Assembly (NCBI RefSeq): GCF_001939045.1
Contig: NZ_MKIM01000028.1
Coordinates: forward strand, 1-64,000
Direction: 5' to 3'
Length of the DNA stretch: 64,000 bases
Origin: Rhizobium oryziradicis
GTDB lineage: Bacteria > Pseudomonadota > Alphaproteobacteria > Rhizobiales > Rhizobiaceae
Translations under genes and position numbers: made by a program
Shown here: piece after piece, positions 62,918 to 64,000 of the stretch
Layout: each line of letters begins with the position of its first letter
How positions within the stretch are numbered: position 1 is the first letter of the stretch
The notes under the pieces: generated by a model
Told to the model about the DNA's origin: nothing
The model's database searches: none
The model's input: the letters and a program-made list of their open reading frames with translations, nothing else

Positions 62918-64000
62918 ATGCCGCGCACTCTCTCAGGTTCAAAGCGAAATGCCGCCCATCTGGTATCGGGTCTGGCTCTGACCCTGTCTGTGTTTTCGCC
63001 CGCTGCCAGTTGGGCCGCCGATCCACCAGTTTCCACCCAATGGGGTGTGGTGAGTGAGCCCGCAGCACCCGCCAATATCTGCGCCACACTCAGCGCCACG
63101 TTGCAATCCACCAATGGTTCACTGGATGCGGTTGACGCTGACGGCAAAGCGCCCCATCCGGATCAGGATCGTTTGCAGGCGGCGATCAATGCCTGCACCT
63201 CCGGTGCCGTGAAGCTGGTGGTGGGCGATGGTGCAAAAGATGCCTTCCTCAGCGGGCCGTTGACGCTGAAAAGCGATGTCACGCTCTGGATCGACAAGGG
63301 AGTGACGCTGTTTGCCTCGCGCGATCCCAAAGATTACGACACAGGAGAGGATGACTGCGGCACCGCCAATGACTCCAGCAAAAAGACCTGCAAACCGTTG
63401 ATTGAGGCCAAGGATACCAAAAACGCTGGTATTGTTGGTGAGGGCCGGATTGATGGTCGCGGCGGATCGCTGCTGCTATCGGGCGATAATGCTGGCAAGC
63501 GCTCGTGGTGGGATGTGGCGTGGCAATCCAAGCAGGGGTTGAAGCAGCACGCATTCAGGCTTTTGCAAATCAATGGCGGGCAGGATTTTACCCTGCACGA
63601 TATCACCTTGATGAACAGCCCGAATTTTCACGTCGCCAGTGATGGCTTGGATGGCCTGCTGGCCTGGGGCATCAAGATTCTCACCCCCAGTGCGGTCTAT
63701 ACCAAGCCCGGTTATGCGTGCCCGGAAGGCACAACGCCTGATAAGCTGACGCCTGCAACGTGCTTTACGCCCGACACTGTCAAAAACACCGATGGTTTTG
63801 ATCCCGGGCAGTCGTCGCGGGTGCTGTTGGCCTACAGCTATATCAGCACCGGCGATGATCACGTTGCCATCAAGGCTGGCGGTAAAAAACCATCCACCCA
63901 GATGACCTTTGCGCATAATCACTTCTATTATGGGCACGGTCTCTCCATCGGCTCGGAAACCAATTCCGGCGTTGAGGACATCTCTGTCTATGATCTGGTG
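62918..64000 (+). CDS. Secreted polygalacturonase (GH28), truncated by window edge
   Basis: 361 residues visible, cut at the right edge. Signal peptide (VSGLALTLSVFSPAASWA-A). GH28 pectinase motifs: NTDGFDPG, the catalytic STGDDHVAIKAG (Asp pair) and YYGHGLSIGSE, forming the right-handed beta-helix active site that hydrolyses alpha-1,4-galacturonan. AAGGA precedes the ATG at 62918 by 7 bases. The product would be exported and attack plant cell-wall pectin. Family is certain, C-terminus unseen. Confidence 0.94.
   Translation, partial: MPRTLSGSKRNAAHLVSGLALTLSVFSPAASWAADPPVSTQWGVVSEPAAPANICATLSATLQSTNGSLDAVDADGKAPHPDQDRLQAAINACTSGAVKLVVGDGAKDAFLSGPLTLKSDVTLWIDKGVTLFASRDPKDYDTGEDDCGTANDSSKKTCKPLIEAKDTKNAGIVGEGRIDGRGGSLLLSGDNAGKRSWWDVAWQSKQGLKQHAFRLLQINGGQDFTLHDITLMNSPNFHVASDGLDGLLAWGIKILTPSAVYTKPGYACPEGTTPDKLTPATCFTPDTVKNTDGFDPGQSSRVLLAYSYISTGDDHVAIKAGGKKPSTQMTFAHNHFYYGHGLSIGSETNSGVEDISVYDLV

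Overview
The window is chromosomal DNA from an alphaproteobacterium of the order Rhizobiales, most likely Rhizobiaceae (Agrobacterium/Allorhizobium/Rhizobium). The grounds are the dapA-smpB-globin chemoreceptor-NYN-rpoZ-rsh-lepB-rnc-era-recO backbone, RopA/Omp2-like tandem porins, an IalB protein, a TIGR02301-type protein, DUF1127 and DUF3563 small proteins, and RIME-like palindromic repeats. A secreted polygalacturonase starts at the right edge. That fits a plant-associated species and recalls the chromosomal pehA of Allorhizobium vitis, but the species assignment is inference.

Left part (1 to about 16.5 kb) is accessory. It opens with the tail of a type VI secretion vgrG, followed by a tightly packed cargo cassette: DUF4123 adaptor, unrecognised putative effector, membrane-anchored putative immunity protein, PAAR tip. 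Then come scars of mobile DNA: a serine-recombinase fragment; an orphan hsdR plus YgjP-like peptidase with no hsdM or hsdS and a substituted Walker A motif; a beheaded DUF5655 gene; a dead IS481-type transposase; and relics of a DNA methylase and a PLP-fold phage-type gene. The stretch ends at tRNA-Ser(GCT), so 3.2-16.4 kb looks like a decayed island with tRNA-Ser as one possible boundary. Within it sits an intact minus-strand surface/regulation cluster: a large autotransporter with a Gly-Asn-Pro repeat linker, an IalB protein translationally coupled to it, a small exported protein, a NarL-type response regulator and a hybrid histidine kinase.

Middle part (17-40 kb) is mostly core genome: two tandem porins each with its own terminator, an alpha/beta hydrolase, a lytic transglycosylase, dapA, smpB, two soluble globin-type chemoreceptors (one lacking the haem-ligand His), ada, a NYN protein, rpoZ, rsh, the lepB-rnc-era run, an AbrB-like membrane protein and recO.

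Right part (40-64 kb) holds housekeeping and conserved genes: MOSC and HD proteins, an EF-hand protein, a coupled ygfZ-HD-phosphatase operon, TIGR02301 protein, NUDIX, SRAP, the pssA-psd phosphatidylethanolamine pair, an Atm1-type ABC exporter, a LysM protein, a LOG protein, rarD, cimA, and a compact cysS-VOC-four GFA-pip operon-like array. The last gene is a truncated GH28 polygalacturonase. All assignments rest on reading motifs by eye; no database search was run.
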